Counted from the first letter of the stretch, positions 35,166 through 43,700 are shown. The stretch: DNA of 64,000 nt from an uncultured Shimia sp. (GCF_947493595.1 NZ_CANLRL010000001.1:682001-746000); one strand, 5' to 3'. A program made the numbers and translations. Notes: a model not told the origin generated them from the letters alone.

Positions 35166-36401
35166 TTAATGACCGCCGGAGAACACCAGGACCCGGAACG
35201 GCATCAGAATGGCGCGGAAGCGCAGGATCAGCGCGTGGGCGTAGCCAACCGTGTCGATCACATGCAGAGCGACAAACTCTGCGGTGCCGATGTCAGGATC
35301 TTGCAGGCGTTCGTGATTGTTTGTGTAGGCGTTGACCTCACATTGACTGCCGGGTGGTAGGTGGTCGGTGCCGCCTTCATAGAGCGGTTCCAGGAACGCG
35401 ATGACGGTGCCGGGGCGTTTGTTGTCCTGTGGGTCGCGCAGGCTGTCACTTGGGCGGATTTGACCGGCCGGGATCACGTCCTGCACAGAGACGATGACCA
35501 TCGGGGTGACGTGCATCGGGCTGGAGAGGCAGGACATTTCCGCCAACATACCGGGGTGCAGGATTTGCGCTGTCAGCTGACCAAAACCTGCCTGAAAGCG
35601 GCCGCGGCCGCTGTGAGATGGCACCAGAATACCTGCTGGTCGTAGGATGGGGTTGATATAGTCGCCAACCTGTAGACCAAATTGCTCGATCCGGCCGTCT
35701 TCTCCGGCGTAGACAATTGTTTTGGCTTGTTCCACTTCTGCCTGATGCAAAGCAGCTTCGGCGCTGTCTCGTTGCGCAGGGATCTGGGTTTCCAGTCGGT
35801 GTTTCACGGATTCCACAGCGGAGTGGGCGGAATCTACTGCGGCCAGACGTTCTTGGATCAGATTTTCCAGGCGCTCGACTTCGCGCACGGTCACGGCAGG
35901 GGAGTTTTCCTGATACAGGGTGTTTTTGCGTTCAAACTCGTCTTTGGTTTGTTCAAAGGCTGCCTCGGCTGCGTCGAGATTGGCTTGCGCGACACGCAGG
36001 TCGTCGGTGGCCAGGAGTTCTGTGGCGTCCACTTCGTAGATCGCCGCCTGAGCGGTGGCGACTGCGGCGCGCTGGCTGCTGTCATCCAACTTGAAAATTG
36101 GATCACCAGCTTTGACGGCTTGGTTGTTTTTGACCATGACTTGAACCACGCGGCCTGGGGTTTCAGACAGCAGGGTGACAGTGCGGAAATAGGAAGACAC
36201 GCTGGTGGTGGACGGGTGGAAATAGAAAATCAGTGTGATCAGGCTGACGGTGAGGATGAAACAGGCGCTGAGCCCGTAGCGCAGCTCGTACCACATGGAA
36301 AACAATGTGATGTCTTTGCCGATGCGTTTGCCCTGCCAGAAGCGGCGGAACAGGTAGTCAGGCAGGATGGTCAGCATGGAGCAGGCAATGAATTCAAGCA
36401 T
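35166..36401 (-). CDS. HlyD-family membrane-fusion protein without an adjacent transporter
   Basis: A 411-residue protein with one transmembrane helix at about residues 42-62 after a basic cytoplasmic start. A lipoyl half follows (LLSETPGRVVQVMVKNNQAV), then a long alpha-hairpin rich in A, E and Q (about 100-225) and a second lipoyl half (VYAGEDGRIEQFGLQVGDYI). It is typical of HlyD/EmrA-type adaptors. No ABC, MFS or RND pump is adjacent; its only partner is the small membrane protein three bases upstream. The pair resembles E. coli yibH-yibI in layout (HlyD plus DUF3302). GGAGG precedes the ATG at nine bases. Substrate and partner channel are unknown. Confidence 0.85.
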   Translation of the reverse strand: MLEFIACSMLTILPDYLFRRFWQGKRIGKDITLFSMWYELRYGLSACFILTVSLITLIFYFHPSTTSVSSYFRTVTLLSETPGRVVQVMVKNNQAVKAGDPIFKLDDSSQRAAVATAQAAIYEVDATELLATDDLRVAQANLDAAEAAFEQTKDEFERKNTLYQENSPAVTVREVERLENLIQERLAAVDSAHSAVESVKHRLETQIPAQRDSAEAALHQAEVEQAKTIVYAGEDGRIEQFGLQVGDYINPILRPAGILVPSHSGRGRFQAGFGQLTAQILHPGMLAEMSCLSSPMHVTPMVIVSVQDVIPAGQIRPSDSLRDPQDNKRPGTVIAFLEPLYEGGTDHLPPGSQCEVNAYTNNHERLQDPDIGTAEFVALHVIDTVGYAHALILRFRAILMPFRVLVFSGGH

Positions 36402-36404
36402 GGA

Positions 36405-36863
36405 TCACGCCTCCGCTTCTTTGGTGGGGGCGGGCGCCTCTTGCTCACTTGTTTCGGTGGTCAGCAAGGCACTTTCTTTAGTTGACGTGGGGCTGGCACG
36501 GTCCGGGGACGGTTGTTTGAGCGCCTCCAGCGCGGCGGCGATGCGCCCCAAGGGGGTTTCGTAATCCGGGATTTGAATAAGCGCGATCATCAGCGCCGCC
36601 ACCCAATAGAGGTTGTTGTGGGTGAAGAGGGCGATCAGGGCAAGCACACCCACGATTTGCAACTGGTTTGCGCCCACCTGATGGGCAAGCTTCTCAGGCA
36701 GAGAGTGCAGATGCAGGAAGAACGTAACTGCGAGGAACACCACCACAACGACAAAGATGCCGACGTTGGTCATCATCGGATCGGCCCCGGCGGCGTCGGA
36801 AATGAAACTGGGGAGGTGAGACGGGGCCAGAGGATGGAAGCCGGCGGCGGAATCTGTCGACAC
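36405..36863 (-). CDS. small inner-membrane protein paired with HlyD (DUF3302-like, tentative)
   Basis: A 152-residue protein with two or three hydrophobic segments (about residues 32-50, 65-82 and 85-100) and a polar, acidic C-terminal tail. The segment LHSLPEKLAH...LIALFTHNNLYWVAAL has the spacing of the E. coli YibI/DUF3302 pattern, but similarity is weak by eye. The start is a GTG (36861-36863) with AAGGA upstream. It is the first gene of a two-gene unit, ending three bases before the HlyD start. It may anchor or assist the HlyD protein. The function is unknown. Confidence 0.65.
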   Translation of the reverse strand: MSTDSAAGFHPLAPSHLPSFISDAAGADPMMTNVGIFVVVVVFLAVTFFLHLHSLPEKLAHQVGANQLQIVGVLALIALFTHNNLYWVAALMIALIQIPDYETPLGRIAAALEALKQPSPDRASPTSTKESALLTTETSEQEAPAPTKEAEA

Positions 36864-36933
36864 GGATGGTCCTTAAATGATGGGGTACAATTAAGGGCAG
36901 ATTACCGGTGACAGCACTACATGCCAAGGTGGC

Positions 36934-37407
36934 TCATGGGGCGAGGCCGGTTTCTTTCAACAATCCTGCGGCCTTGGCTTCGGGGTAGTAGCCTTTGGCG
37001 TAGAGGAACACGGAGCGGTCGTAGTTGCCTTTGGCCACCATATACGCGCCGCGCAGGTATTTCACCGCGTAGGTGAGGTTGGTTTCCGCATCCAAAAGAC
37101 CTTGGCGGCCTCCGGTGTAGCCCATGCCTCGCGCGGTGGGCAGCTGGATCTGCATGAGGCCGATGTTGGGGCCGTTCACAGCTAAGGGACGGTGCGTGCT
37201 TTCGCGGATAATCACGCGGTGCACCAGATCGCGCGGCACCTCGTAGTGATCCGCCCATTTGTTGATGAGCGCACGCAGTTCTGGCGTTTCATTTGGGTAA
37301 AGCGGGGGATCAAAAGGCTTGGCCTCTGGTTCAGATCGGCCGCAAGCGGCGAGTGGGAGGCTGGCGAGCATCAGACAAGCGGTGCGACGGGAAAACAGAC
37401 GGGACAT
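36934..37407 (-). CDS. lytic transglycosylase lipoprotein
   Basis: A 157-residue lipoprotein (lipobox LPLAAC at about residue 22) with an SLT catalytic fold. The catalytic glutamate lies in VIIRESTHRPLAV, followed by GPNIGLMQIQLPTA and the later Y motifs YLRGAY and YAKGYYP. It cleaves peptidoglycan glycan strands from the outer-membrane inner face. It is short for the family, close to minimal SLT domains such as those near secretion or division genes. It is monocistronic and has no adjacent secretion locus. Confidence 0.88.
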   Translation of the reverse strand: MSRLFSRRTACLMLASLPLAACGRSEPEAKPFDPPLYPNETPELRALINKWADHYEVPRDLVHRVIIRESTHRPLAVNGPNIGLMQIQLPTARGMGYTGGRQGLLDAETNLTYAVKYLRGAYMVAKGNYDRSVFLYAKGYYPEAKAAGLLKETGLAP

Positions 37408-37500
37408 GCGGCCTCCTGATCAATAGTCGGCGTCAGTATGGCTTTTATTGTCCGGAAAGAAAGGGGGGGCATGGGGTTGTGCGCGGTATCTTGCGACTGC

Positions 37501-37538
37501 AAAGAAAAAGCCGCGCCCAGGTGCACCCGGGCGCGGCT
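37501..37538 (-). terminator. terminator of the rpsF-rpsR-rplI operon
   Basis: AGCCGCGCCC (37509-37518) pairs with GGGCGCGGCT (37529-37538) around a 10-base loop, followed on the minus strand by UUUUUCUUU (37501-37509). It lies 25 bases after the rplI stop. Confidence 0.9.
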
Positions 37539-37563
37539 CTGCGAATTCTTCGCGATGAAACGC

Positions 37564-38190
37564 TTACTGCTCTTCGGCAGGCGCTTCTTCGGCGTCGGCA
37601 GCTGCCGGAGCCAAATCGTCGTCGTCGTCAGAGGCGGCTGCACCGATATCGTCGAACAGTTCGGCGATTTCGAATTCAGCTTCAGCTTCTGCTTCCGCGG
37701 CCAGTTCCTGGATGGATTTGCCGGAGGCCTGAAGCTCAGCTTCTTCCTCGGAGCGCGCCACGTTCAGGTCGATGGTCACGTCGACTTCTGGGTGCAGCAG
37801 TACGTGTACGGCGTGCAGGCCCAGGTCTTTGATCGGCTTGGCCAGAACAACCTGTTTTTTGTCAACAGTGAAACCAGCTTCGGTGGCTGCTTCAGCGGCG
37901 TCACGCGGGGTGACGGAGCCGTACAGAGCACCAGCGTCGGACGCGGAGCGAATCACGATGAACTGCTGTCCGTCGAGTTTCTCTGCCAGCGCTTCGGCTT
38001 CTTTTTTGGTTTCCAGGTTGCGTGCTTCGAGTTGCGCTTTTTGCGCTTCGAAGGAGGCGATGTTCGCTTTGGAGGCGGTCAGCGCTTTGCCTTGGGGCAG
38101 AAGGAAGTTACGCGCGAAGCCAGGCTTCACGTCAACAACTTCACCCATTTGGCCGAGCTTGGCCACACGTTCCAGAAGGATAACTTGCAT
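37564..38190 (-). CDS. rplI: 50S ribosomal protein L9 with long acidic tail
   Basis: Ribosomal protein L9. The N-domain opens [19 protein letters not shown] and has the conserved [14 protein letters not shown], followed by the connecting helix (about residues 42-75) and the C-domain ending near residue 148. Beyond this is a tail of about 58 residues, very rich in D, E and A and including five consecutive aspartates (about 150-208). Typical L9 is about 148 residues, so the tail is an extra, probably disordered, extension; longer acidic tails occur in some alphaproteobacteria. It is the last gene of the operon, 12 bases after rpsR. Confidence 0.96.
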   Translation of the reverse strand: MQVILLERVAKLGQMGEVVDVKPGFARNFLLPQGKALTASKANIASFEAQKAQLEARNLETKKEAEALAEKLDGQQFIVIRSASDAGALYGSVTPRDAAEAATEAGFTVDKKQVVLAKPIKDLGLHAVHVLLHPEVDVTIDLNVARSEEEAELQASGKSIQELAAEAEAEAEFEIAELFDDIGAAASDDDDDLAPAAADAEEAPAEEQ

Positions 38191-38202
38191 GTCAGTCTCT
38201 CC

Positions 38203-38430
38203 TTACTTCACGGCGTATGGAAGCAGAGCGAGGAAGCGCGCGCGTTTGATGGCACGGCTCAGCTCACGCTGTTTCTTTGCGGACACGGCTGTGATGCGCG
38301 AAGGCACAATCTTGCCACGCTCAGAGATGTAGCGTTGCAGCAGCTTGGTGTCTTTATAGTCGATCTTCGGCGCGTTCTCACCCGAGAAAGGGCAGACTTT
38401 GCGACGGCGGAAAAATGGTTTTGCAGCCAT
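38203..38430 (-). CDS. rpsR: 30S ribosomal protein S18
   Basis: Ribosomal protein S18 of 75 residues, a normal length. It shows the S18 hallmark [11 protein letters not shown] near the start, [18 protein letters not shown] in the middle and [20 protein letters not shown] at the end. It pairs with S6 in the small-subunit platform, and the genes are neighbours: rpsF is 25 bases upstream and rplI 12 bases downstream on the same strand. No single-strand-binding-protein gene interrupts the cluster. Confidence 0.97.
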   Translation of the reverse strand: MAAKPFFRRRKVCPFSGENAPKIDYKDTKLLQRYISERGKIVPSRITAVSAKKQRELSRAIKRARFLALLPYAVK

Positions 38431-38455
38431 AACTTAATGTCCTCTCTTAAGGTGA

Positions 38456-38812
38456 TTAGTTGCGGCGTTCGCGACGGTTGTCACGCTCGTCACGTTTCTG
38501 CATCTGGATCGACGGACCTTCAGCGTGATCGTCAACCTTGATGGTCAGAACGCGCATAACGTCATCATGCAAGCGCATCAGGCGTTCCATTTCCTGAACC
38601 GCGCTGGAAGGAGCATCGGTCTTCAGGAAGGCGTAGTGGCCTTTGCGGTTCTTGTTGATTTTGTAGGCCATGGTCTTCACGCCCCAGTACTCGCTCTCAA
38701 CAACGGACCCGCCGTTGTCAGAAAGAACGGTGCTGAAGTGCTCAACGAGGCTTTCGGCTTGCGCGTTGGACAGGTCCTGGCGCGAGATGAAAACATGCTC
38801 ATACAGTGGCAT
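38456..38812 (-). CDS. rpsF: 30S ribosomal protein S6
   Basis: Ribosomal protein S6 of 118 residues. It starts MPLYEHVFISRQDLSNAQ, has VVESEYWGVKTMAYKINKNRKGHY, and ends in a charged tail of R, D, E and N. The ATG at 38810-38812 follows GGAGAGC at six bases; a five-codon longer frame has no support. It is the first gene of the rpsF-rpsR-rplI operon. A leader of about 100 bases separates it from the predicted promoter and could hold an S6:S18 feedback site, but I could not identify the known motif with confidence. Confidence 0.96.
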   Translation of the reverse strand: MPLYEHVFISRQDLSNAQAESLVEHFSTVLSDNGGSVVESEYWGVKTMAYKINKNRKGHYAFLKTDAPSSAVQEMERLMRLHDDVMRVLTIKVDDHAEGPSIQMQKRDERDNRRERRN

Positions 38813-38920
38813 GTGCTCTCCATTCAATTATAGGCGCATTTCAAAGAGCGGGGTTTCTCAGTCCTTCTGCCCCCACCCACGAGAGACTGCGCGGTTCAAG
38901 CTTTTGCAAAAGGATGGCGC

Positions 38921-38948
38921 TGTATAGCCGAATTTGGGGGGAGCGCAA
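38921..38948 (-). promoter_or_regulatory. predicted rpsF operon promoter
   Basis: On the minus strand TTGCGC (-35, 38943-38948) is followed after 16 bases by TATACA (-10, 38921-38926). The start would be near 38914, beside a perfect 12-bp palindrome CTTTTGCAAAAG (38901-38912). Confidence 0.6.
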
Positions 38949-39145
38949 GCCTTGTGTGGATGGGGGCGTGGGTTTCCACCTGTCGCCCCCTGCGGCGCAA
39001 AACTTGGCACAGTCCCGGTGTAAAGGGCACGAGGTTTTCGTTAATCCGCCGCATTCCTGCCCGATTTCAAACCGATGGTCTGAGCAACCGGTGGAGAAGC
39101 CGTTGGACTTAAGGCCTTTGAAAGGCCAAATGGGAGAGTGGGATT

Positions 39146-39640
39146 ATGGTGGCGCTGACCAATTTTGCGGGTGAAACACGGTCATGTGTGACGCGGGTGG
39201 AGGGCAAACGCCCCTCGCTGTCGGTGCGAGCGTCCTCGATGCTGTTTGGCTGTGCGTTTATCATGGCCGGCGTCGGGCTTTGGTTGATGCCGGGCATGGA
39301 TCTGACACCCACAGTCCTTTTGGCCAAAATGGGCGTGTCGATCCTGTTGGTGACAGGTGGTGTGGGCATGACCCAGATTGCCACTGATAAGCCGCGTAAA
39401 GAGCTGCATTTTGACGAGCGCAATGAGCAGCTGTTGGTGTATGAAGGTCTGCCTCGCGGACGCAAGCATGTGCTGCAGGCCATCAACTATGAAGACATTG
39501 GGCGTGTGGATGTCAGTGACTCGTCTCTCATGGTGATGGACGAGGCCGGAGAGCCTATGGTGACACTGCCAATTGATGGCAATCACGCGCGGCTTGATGC
39601 CATTGCGCAACTGCGCAGCCAATCGATTTTGCCAAGCTAA
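39146..39640 (+). CDS. membrane protein of unknown function
   Basis: A 164-residue protein I do not recognise. It has two transmembrane helices (about residues 33-50 and 58-76) connected by a short turn (MPGMDLTPT), after a polar N-terminus with a cysteine. A soluble C-terminal domain of about 85 residues looks like a small beta-rich domain (LHFDERNEQLLVYEGLPRG, DIGRVDVSDSSLMVMDEAGE), reminiscent of PH-like domains that follow two-helix anchors. GGAGAG lies before the ATG. It is single and divergent from the rpsF operon, with its own terminator. No function is suggested by the neighbours. Confidence 0.7.
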   Translation: MVALTNFAGETRSCVTRVEGKRPSLSVRASSMLFGCAFIMAGVGLWLMPGMDLTPTVLLAKMGVSILLVTGGVGMTQIATDKPRKELHFDERNEQLLVYEGLPRGRKHVLQAINYEDIGRVDVSDSSLMVMDEAGEPMVTLPIDGNHARLDAIAQLRSQSILPS

Positions 39641-39665
39641 GCAAAAGCTTGCCAATGCTGTACGG

Positions 39666-39691
39666 AAGGCCGCCGATGGGCGGCCTTTTTT
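39666..39691 (+). terminator. terminator after the membrane-protein gene
   Basis: AAGGCCGCC (39666-39674) pairs with GGCGGCCTT (39679-39687) across GATG; T continues to 39691. Confidence 0.9.
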
Positions 39692-39814
39692 GTGTGAGAT
39701 CACGCAATTGTTCACCCATGCACAGAATATGTGGGTTTACTGCGAATTGCCGCACAGCGTTGAATGGCCACATTGGTTCCATCAGAAATTAATCTTGTCC
39801 TCAGGAGACACCCA

Positions 39815-40396
39815 ATGAAACGCACCCTTCTTGCCGCTGGCTTTGCCTTTGCTGCTGCTTCCGCCACCACCGCTGTTGCCGCGCCGGAGAAATACATGCT
39901 GGACTCCAGCCACAGCCAGATCCTGTTTTCGTATAACCATCTGGGCTATTCCACGACTTGGGGTCTGTTCTCCGGTTTTGAAGGCGAGATCATGTTTGAC
40001 CAGGAAGACCCGGCCAACAGCTCTGTGGCTGTGTCCATGCCTGTGAAATCCATGTGGACAGGTTGGGAAAAGCGCGATGCACACATCATGAGCCCAGATT
40101 TCTTTGATGCTACAGACGACGAGATGGTAAGCTTTACCTCCACAGGCATTGAAGTGACTGGCGACACCACCGCCAACATCACTGGCGATTTGACCATCAA
40201 CGGTGTGACCAAATCAGTTGTGCTGGATGCGCAGCTGAACACATCAGGTGAGCACCCGATGGCGAAAAAGCCTTGGGCGGGTTTCAACGCAACCACCACG
40301 CTGAAGCGCACCGACTTTGATGTGGGCAATTTTGCGCCGTTTGTTGGTGACGACGTGACTGTGCAGATTTCTGTTGAGGCGATGAAGGCAGACTAA
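39815..40396 (+). CDS. YceI family periplasmic protein
   Basis: A 193-residue protein with a signal peptide cleaved at AVAA-PEKY (about residue 23). The YceI lipocalin-like fold is shown by YMLDSSHSQILFSYNHLGYS, GLFSGFEGEI and the C-terminal LKRTDFDVGNFAPFVGDDV. YceI proteins bind polyprenoid lipids or ubiquinone precursors in the periplasm. AGGAGA precedes the ATG at seven bases. A second YceI domain, fused to cytochrome b561, is encoded 1 kb downstream on the other strand. Confidence 0.93.
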   Translation: MKRTLLAAGFAFAAASATTAVAAPEKYMLDSSHSQILFSYNHLGYSTTWGLFSGFEGEIMFDQEDPANSSVAVSMPVKSMWTGWEKRDAHIMSPDFFDATDDEMVSFTSTGIEVTGDTTANITGDLTINGVTKSVVLDAQLNTSGEHPMAKKPWAGFNATTTLKRTDFDVGNFAPFVGDDVTVQISVEAMKAD

Positions 40397-40421
40397 GCCT
40401 GATTGCCCATCACTCACGGAG

Positions 40422-40450
40422 AGGGTCGCCCGGTTGGGCGGCCCTTTTTT
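40422..40450 (+). terminator. terminator after the YceI gene
   Basis: AGGGTCGCCC (40422-40431) pairs with GGGCGGCCCT (40436-40445, one G-U) around GGTT, then T to 40450. Confidence 0.9.
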
Positions 40451-40459
40451 GTTTGGGGA

Positions 40460-41185
40460 TCAGACGTGTTGGCCGCCGTTGATTTCGATTTCCGTGCCGG
40501 TGACGTAGGAAGATTGATCGGAACAGAGGTAGTAGATCACATCTGCCACCTCTGACGGTTGGCCAAGACGCTTCATTGGCAGCCCATCGACGATCTTGTC
40601 AGTGCCTGGTGACAGGATCGCTGTTTCCACCTCACCTGGGGCAATGGCGTTTACCCGTACGCCCAGTGGACCAAAATCATGCGCCATTTCGCGGGTGAGG
40701 GCAGCGAGGGCTGCCTTGGAAGTTGCATAGGCCGCACCGGCAAAGGGGTGCACGCGGGAGCCGGCGATGGAGGTGACGTTCACGATGGACCCTTTTGCGG
40801 CGGCCAGTTCCTCGCGCAGGCCGCGGGCCAAAACAACCGAAGCAAAGAAGTTTACGTGAAAGACTTTGCCCCAGTCCATCAGGTCGGTGGTGAAAGTGTT
40901 GAGGCGCTCGCCGTTGGGGCCTTTGGGGGAAATGCCAGCGTTGTTGGCGAGGCCGTGCAGCGGGCCATTGAGCCGCTCGCGGATTACCTCCACGGCGTTG
41001 ATGGCGTCGGCGGGGTCTCCGAGGTCAAGCTGAATGTGGTTTTCTTCGCCGTCCGGCCAAGGACAGCGGGGGTCAAACGGTTGGCGGGAGCAGGTGAGCA
41101 CACGCCAGCCTTCCTGAGAGAAACGCTTCACGGTGGCGTGGCCGATACCCCGGCTGGCGCCGGTGAGGAGGAGCGTTTTCTGCAT
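40460..41185 (-). CDS. short-chain dehydrogenase/reductase
   Basis: A 241-residue classical SDR. The nucleotide-binding start is LLLTGASRGIGHATVK, the central motif is NNAGISPKGP, the catalytic serine precedes YATSKAA (Tyr and Lys), and the C-terminus carries SYVTGTEIEINGGQ. It is an NAD(P)(H)-dependent oxidoreductase related in form to FabG; the substrate cannot be read. The ATG at 41183-41185 has GAGG nine bases upstream. It lies between the two YceI genes, separated from the cytochrome b561 gene by a bidirectional terminator, so it is probably transcribed alone. Confidence 0.9.
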   Translation of the reverse strand: MQKTLLLTGASRGIGHATVKRFSQEGWRVLTCSRQPFDPRCPWPDGEENHIQLDLGDPADAINAVEVIRERLNGPLHGLANNAGISPKGPNGERLNTFTTDLMDWGKVFHVNFFASVVLARGLREELAAAKGSIVNVTSIAGSRVHPFAGAAYATSKAALAALTREMAHDFGPLGVRVNAIAPGEVETAILSPGTDKIVDGLPMKRLGQPSEVADVIYYLCSDQSSYVTGTEIEINGGQHV

Positions 41186-41279
41186 TTGAAGAAACCTCAA
41201 TAAATGTGAAGGGGTTAGCTGGCGGATTTGGCTTGGCTGCGGTGAAGTTTAAGTTGTTGGGGGGAATTGGCAAGAGCAC

Positions 41280-41307
41280 AAAAGCCGCACCAAATGGTGC
41301 GGCTTTT
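41280..41307. terminator. bidirectional-type terminator hairpin
   Basis: A 12-bp perfect stem AAAAGCCGCACC (41280-41291) with 41296-41307 has a 4-base loop and ends in U on either strand. It lies after the cytochrome b561-YceI gene on the minus strand. Confidence 0.88.
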
Positions 41308-41337
41308 GAGTTGGTAACTTGGTTGTTGGCGGGCGGG

Positions 41338-42537
41338 TTATTCCCCGCGTGTCGCCGTCAAAGTGACGTTCACGTCTACGCCAAAGCCGAGTGAGCTTTC
41401 GTCTGTCATGTCATCACCGACGTGGAAGGCGCGGCGGTCCAAGGACACAGTGCCGGTCATGTCGGCGGTGTTGGCGTCTAGTTTGAGCGCGAAGGGCAGG
41501 TCGATCGGAACGGCGTGGCCGTTGATGGTCAACTCGCCTTTGGCGATGTAGCCGGTTTCGGCTGGTAGAAGGTCTGCCACAAAAGTGGCGGTGGGGAAGG
41601 CTGTGGCGTTAAGGTAATCCGCGCCCAAGGCTTGGTCGGTCACAGACCCCAAGGTCAGAGACCCTATGGCGACAGTCACGGTGACGGTTCCGTGTTTGCC
41701 GTCGGTTGGCTCTTCGTTGAAGGCGATTTCTGCGGTCCAGTCAGCGAAGGTGCCTGTGACCTCCGCTCCAAACTGCTGCACGGCGATGTCCAGAGTGCCG
41801 GATTGGACCTGCCATTCAGAGGACACCGCTGCGAGGGCGGCGGTTTCAGAGCGCTCTTCAGTGGCAAAAAGGCCAGCGTTTGCGCCGATCACGAGGGCGA
41901 CAGCCCAGACGGCCATTGCGGTGAGGGCCGGGCGCAGGTGGCCGGGTTGCTTGGCGGGCGGCTCCGGCAGATCGGTGTGGACGGGCAACATGCGTTGCAG
42001 GGTTTTGTCGCGGTCAATGACGAAGTGTTTCAGCGCGCCGCCGATGTGGGCCAGCAGAGTCAGAACCAATACGATCATAAAGAGGAAATGTGCGCCACCA
42101 AGGATCACGGCGACGGCTGGGTCTTTGGGGACAAAGAACAGGGATTGACCAAAGGGCCACCAGATGGGGGCAAAGCCGGTCGTCGCGGCGTGGTGCATCC
42201 AGCCGGTGAGAGGCACAAGCAGCATGGAGCCGTAGAGCACCCAATGGGCGGTTTCGGCGGCCCAGGCCTCCAGGCCGTGATCGCCGTTGAGCAATTTGGG
42301 ACGCGGCTGGGTGAAGGCCCAGAGGATACGCAGAAGTGCGGTGAAGAAGGCGGTGAGGCCAACGGTTTTGTGCACAGAGAATAGCGTGGCTTTGAAGGCG
42401 AGCTGCGCGCTGTCTTCATAGGGAGCACGATAGGCCACGAACCCCAAGATCAATGCCGAGAGGATCAGCAGGGCGGTGAGCCAGTGGAAGGTCTTGGCGA
42501 CGGAGCCGTATCGGGTGGCTGTGTTGCTGCGGGGCAT
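41338..42537 (-). CDS. cytochrome b561 / YceI fusion protein
   Basis: A 399-residue fusion. The N-terminal half (about residues 1-185) is a four-helix diheme cytochrome b561 with paired histidines in FHWLTALLIL, LFSVHKTVGL, AHWVLYGSM/WMHHAA and GGAHFLFMIVLVLTLLAHIGGALKH. A transmembrane segment at about 200-220 follows, then a periplasmic YceI domain (about 225-399; TFADWTAEIAF, RRAFHVGDDMTDESSLGFGVDV). In enterobacteria these are separate neighbours, yceJ and yceI. A role in quinone or polyprenoid-linked redox chemistry at the periplasmic face is inferred. The start ATG (42535-42537) has AAGAGG upstream; 275 further in-frame codons run antisense to fabD and are not real. Confidence 0.92.
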   Translation of the reverse strand: MPRSNTATRYGSVAKTFHWLTALLILSALILGFVAYRAPYEDSAQLAFKATLFSVHKTVGLTAFFTALLRILWAFTQPRPKLLNGDHGLEAWAAETAHWVLYGSMLLVPLTGWMHHAATTGFAPIWWPFGQSLFFVPKDPAVAVILGGAHFLFMIVLVLTLLAHIGGALKHFVIDRDKTLQRMLPVHTDLPEPPAKQPGHLRPALTAMAVWAVALVIGANAGLFATEERSETAALAAVSSEWQVQSGTLDIAVQQFGAEVTGTFADWTAEIAFNEEPTDGKHGTVTVTVAIGSLTLGSVTDQALGADYLNATAFPTATFVADLLPAETGYIAKGELTINGHAVPIDLPFALKLDANTADMTGTVSLDRRAFHVGDDMTDESSLGFGVDVNVTLTATRGE

Positions 42538-42703
42538 GGGAAACCTCTTGAAAGTGTTGGTCAGACTTTGGGGTTTGTAACGCCCCAAGGCAACTGGCAG
42601 CGGTGCACCTGAGCTGTGCAAAGACGCGCAGTAGTGCTGGTGGTGGGCAGTTTTTTGCGCGTTGATGTGGTGTGTTGGCGACGGTTTTCCCCCGCTATTG
42701 ACG

Positions 42704-42732
42704 TTGCGTGCGCGGGCGGTGCGCGCTATGCC
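42704..42732 (+). promoter_or_regulatory. predicted fabD promoter
   Basis: TTGCGT (-35, 42704-42709), a 17-base spacer and TATGCC (-10, 42727-42732). The predicted start is near 42739, about 23 bases before the fabD ATG. Confidence 0.5.
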
Positions 42733-42761
42733 AATCCAAAGATTTGCAAGGAGAGCCAAGA

Positions 42762-43700
42762 ATGAGCCGTGCATTTGTGTTTCCGGGACAGGGTGCCCAG
42801 ACCATTGGAATGGGAAAAGCATTGGCGGAGGCCTATCCAGAGGCCAAAGCGGTGTTTGACGAAGTAGACGCAGCCTTGGGCGAAAGTCTGAGTTCGCTGA
42901 TCTGGGAAGGAGAGCAAGAAACGTTGACCCTAACGCAGAATGCGCAACCTGCGCTGATGGCGACCTCGCTTGCAGCGATGAAGGCGCTTGAGGCGGAAGG
43001 TGTGACGATTGCTGCGGCTTCGTGCGTGGCGGGCCACTCGCTGGGCGAATACTCCGCTTTGGCAGCGGCTGGCGCGTTGAGCATCGGTGACACAGCGCGC
43101 CTGTTGCGCACACGTGGCGAAGCGATGCAGGCGGCGGTGCCTGTGGGCGAAGGCGCGATGGCGGCGATTTTGGGCTTGGATTTTGCAGCGGTGCAGGAAG
43201 TTGCGGAAGCAGCGGCGCAGGGTGAAGTCTGTCAGGCGGCGAACGACAATGACCCAACACAGGTTGTGGTGTCTGGTGCCAAGGCGGCTGTAGAGCGCGC
43301 CGCTGAGATCGCCAAGGAGAAAGGCGCGCGTCGTGCGGTGATGTTGCCAGTGAGTGCACCATTCCACTGTGCTTTGATGCAGCCTGCGGCAGATGTGATG
43401 GCTGAAGCGCTGGCGCAAGTAGAAATCAAGGCACCTGCAGTGCCGGTGATTGCCAACGTACGTGCGGCGGCGGTCTCTGATCCGGATGAAATCCGCAAGT
43501 TGTTGGTGGAGCAGGTGACAGGATCTGTGCGCTGGCGCGAATCGGTTCAGACCATTGCGGCTGATGGCGTGGCGGAATTCTGGGAAATTGGCGCGGGCAA
43601 AGCCCTGTCCGGCATGATCCGAAAAATCGATCGCAGCAACGCTGTGCGGGCCGTGGGCACCCCAGAAGATGTGAAAGCGGCGGCGGAGAGCCTGTCTTGA
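42762..43700 (+). CDS. fabD: malonyl-CoA:ACP transacylase
   Basis: A 312-residue FabD, which loads malonate from CoA onto acyl carrier protein. Motifs: FVFPGQGAQTIGMGK at the start, the nucleophile serine in GHSLGEYSALAAAG, the substrate arginine in LLRTRGEAMQAAVP, and the catalytic histidine in VSAPFHCALMQPA. AGGAGA precedes the ATG at eight bases. It opens the fab cluster; the following lipoprotein gene overlaps its stop by four bases. Confidence 0.97.
   Translation: MSRAFVFPGQGAQTIGMGKALAEAYPEAKAVFDEVDAALGESLSSLIWEGEQETLTLTQNAQPALMATSLAAMKALEAEGVTIAAASCVAGHSLGEYSALAAAGALSIGDTARLLRTRGEAMQAAVPVGEGAMAAILGLDFAAVQEVAEAAAQGEVCQAANDNDPTQVVVSGAKAAVERAAEIAKEKGARRAVMLPVSAPFHCALMQPAADVMAEALAQVEIKAPAVPVIANVRAAAVSDPDEIRKLLVEQVTGSVRWRESVQTIAADGVAEFWEIGAGKALSGMIRKIDRSNAVRAVGTPEDVKAAAESLS

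Noticed and set aside
42538..43362. 275-codon N-terminal extension of the cytochrome b561-YceI frame
   Set aside because: The extension is antisense to fabD, is Pro/Ser/Arg-rich, and the ATG at 42537 has a good ribosome-binding site and starts exactly at the cytochrome domain.
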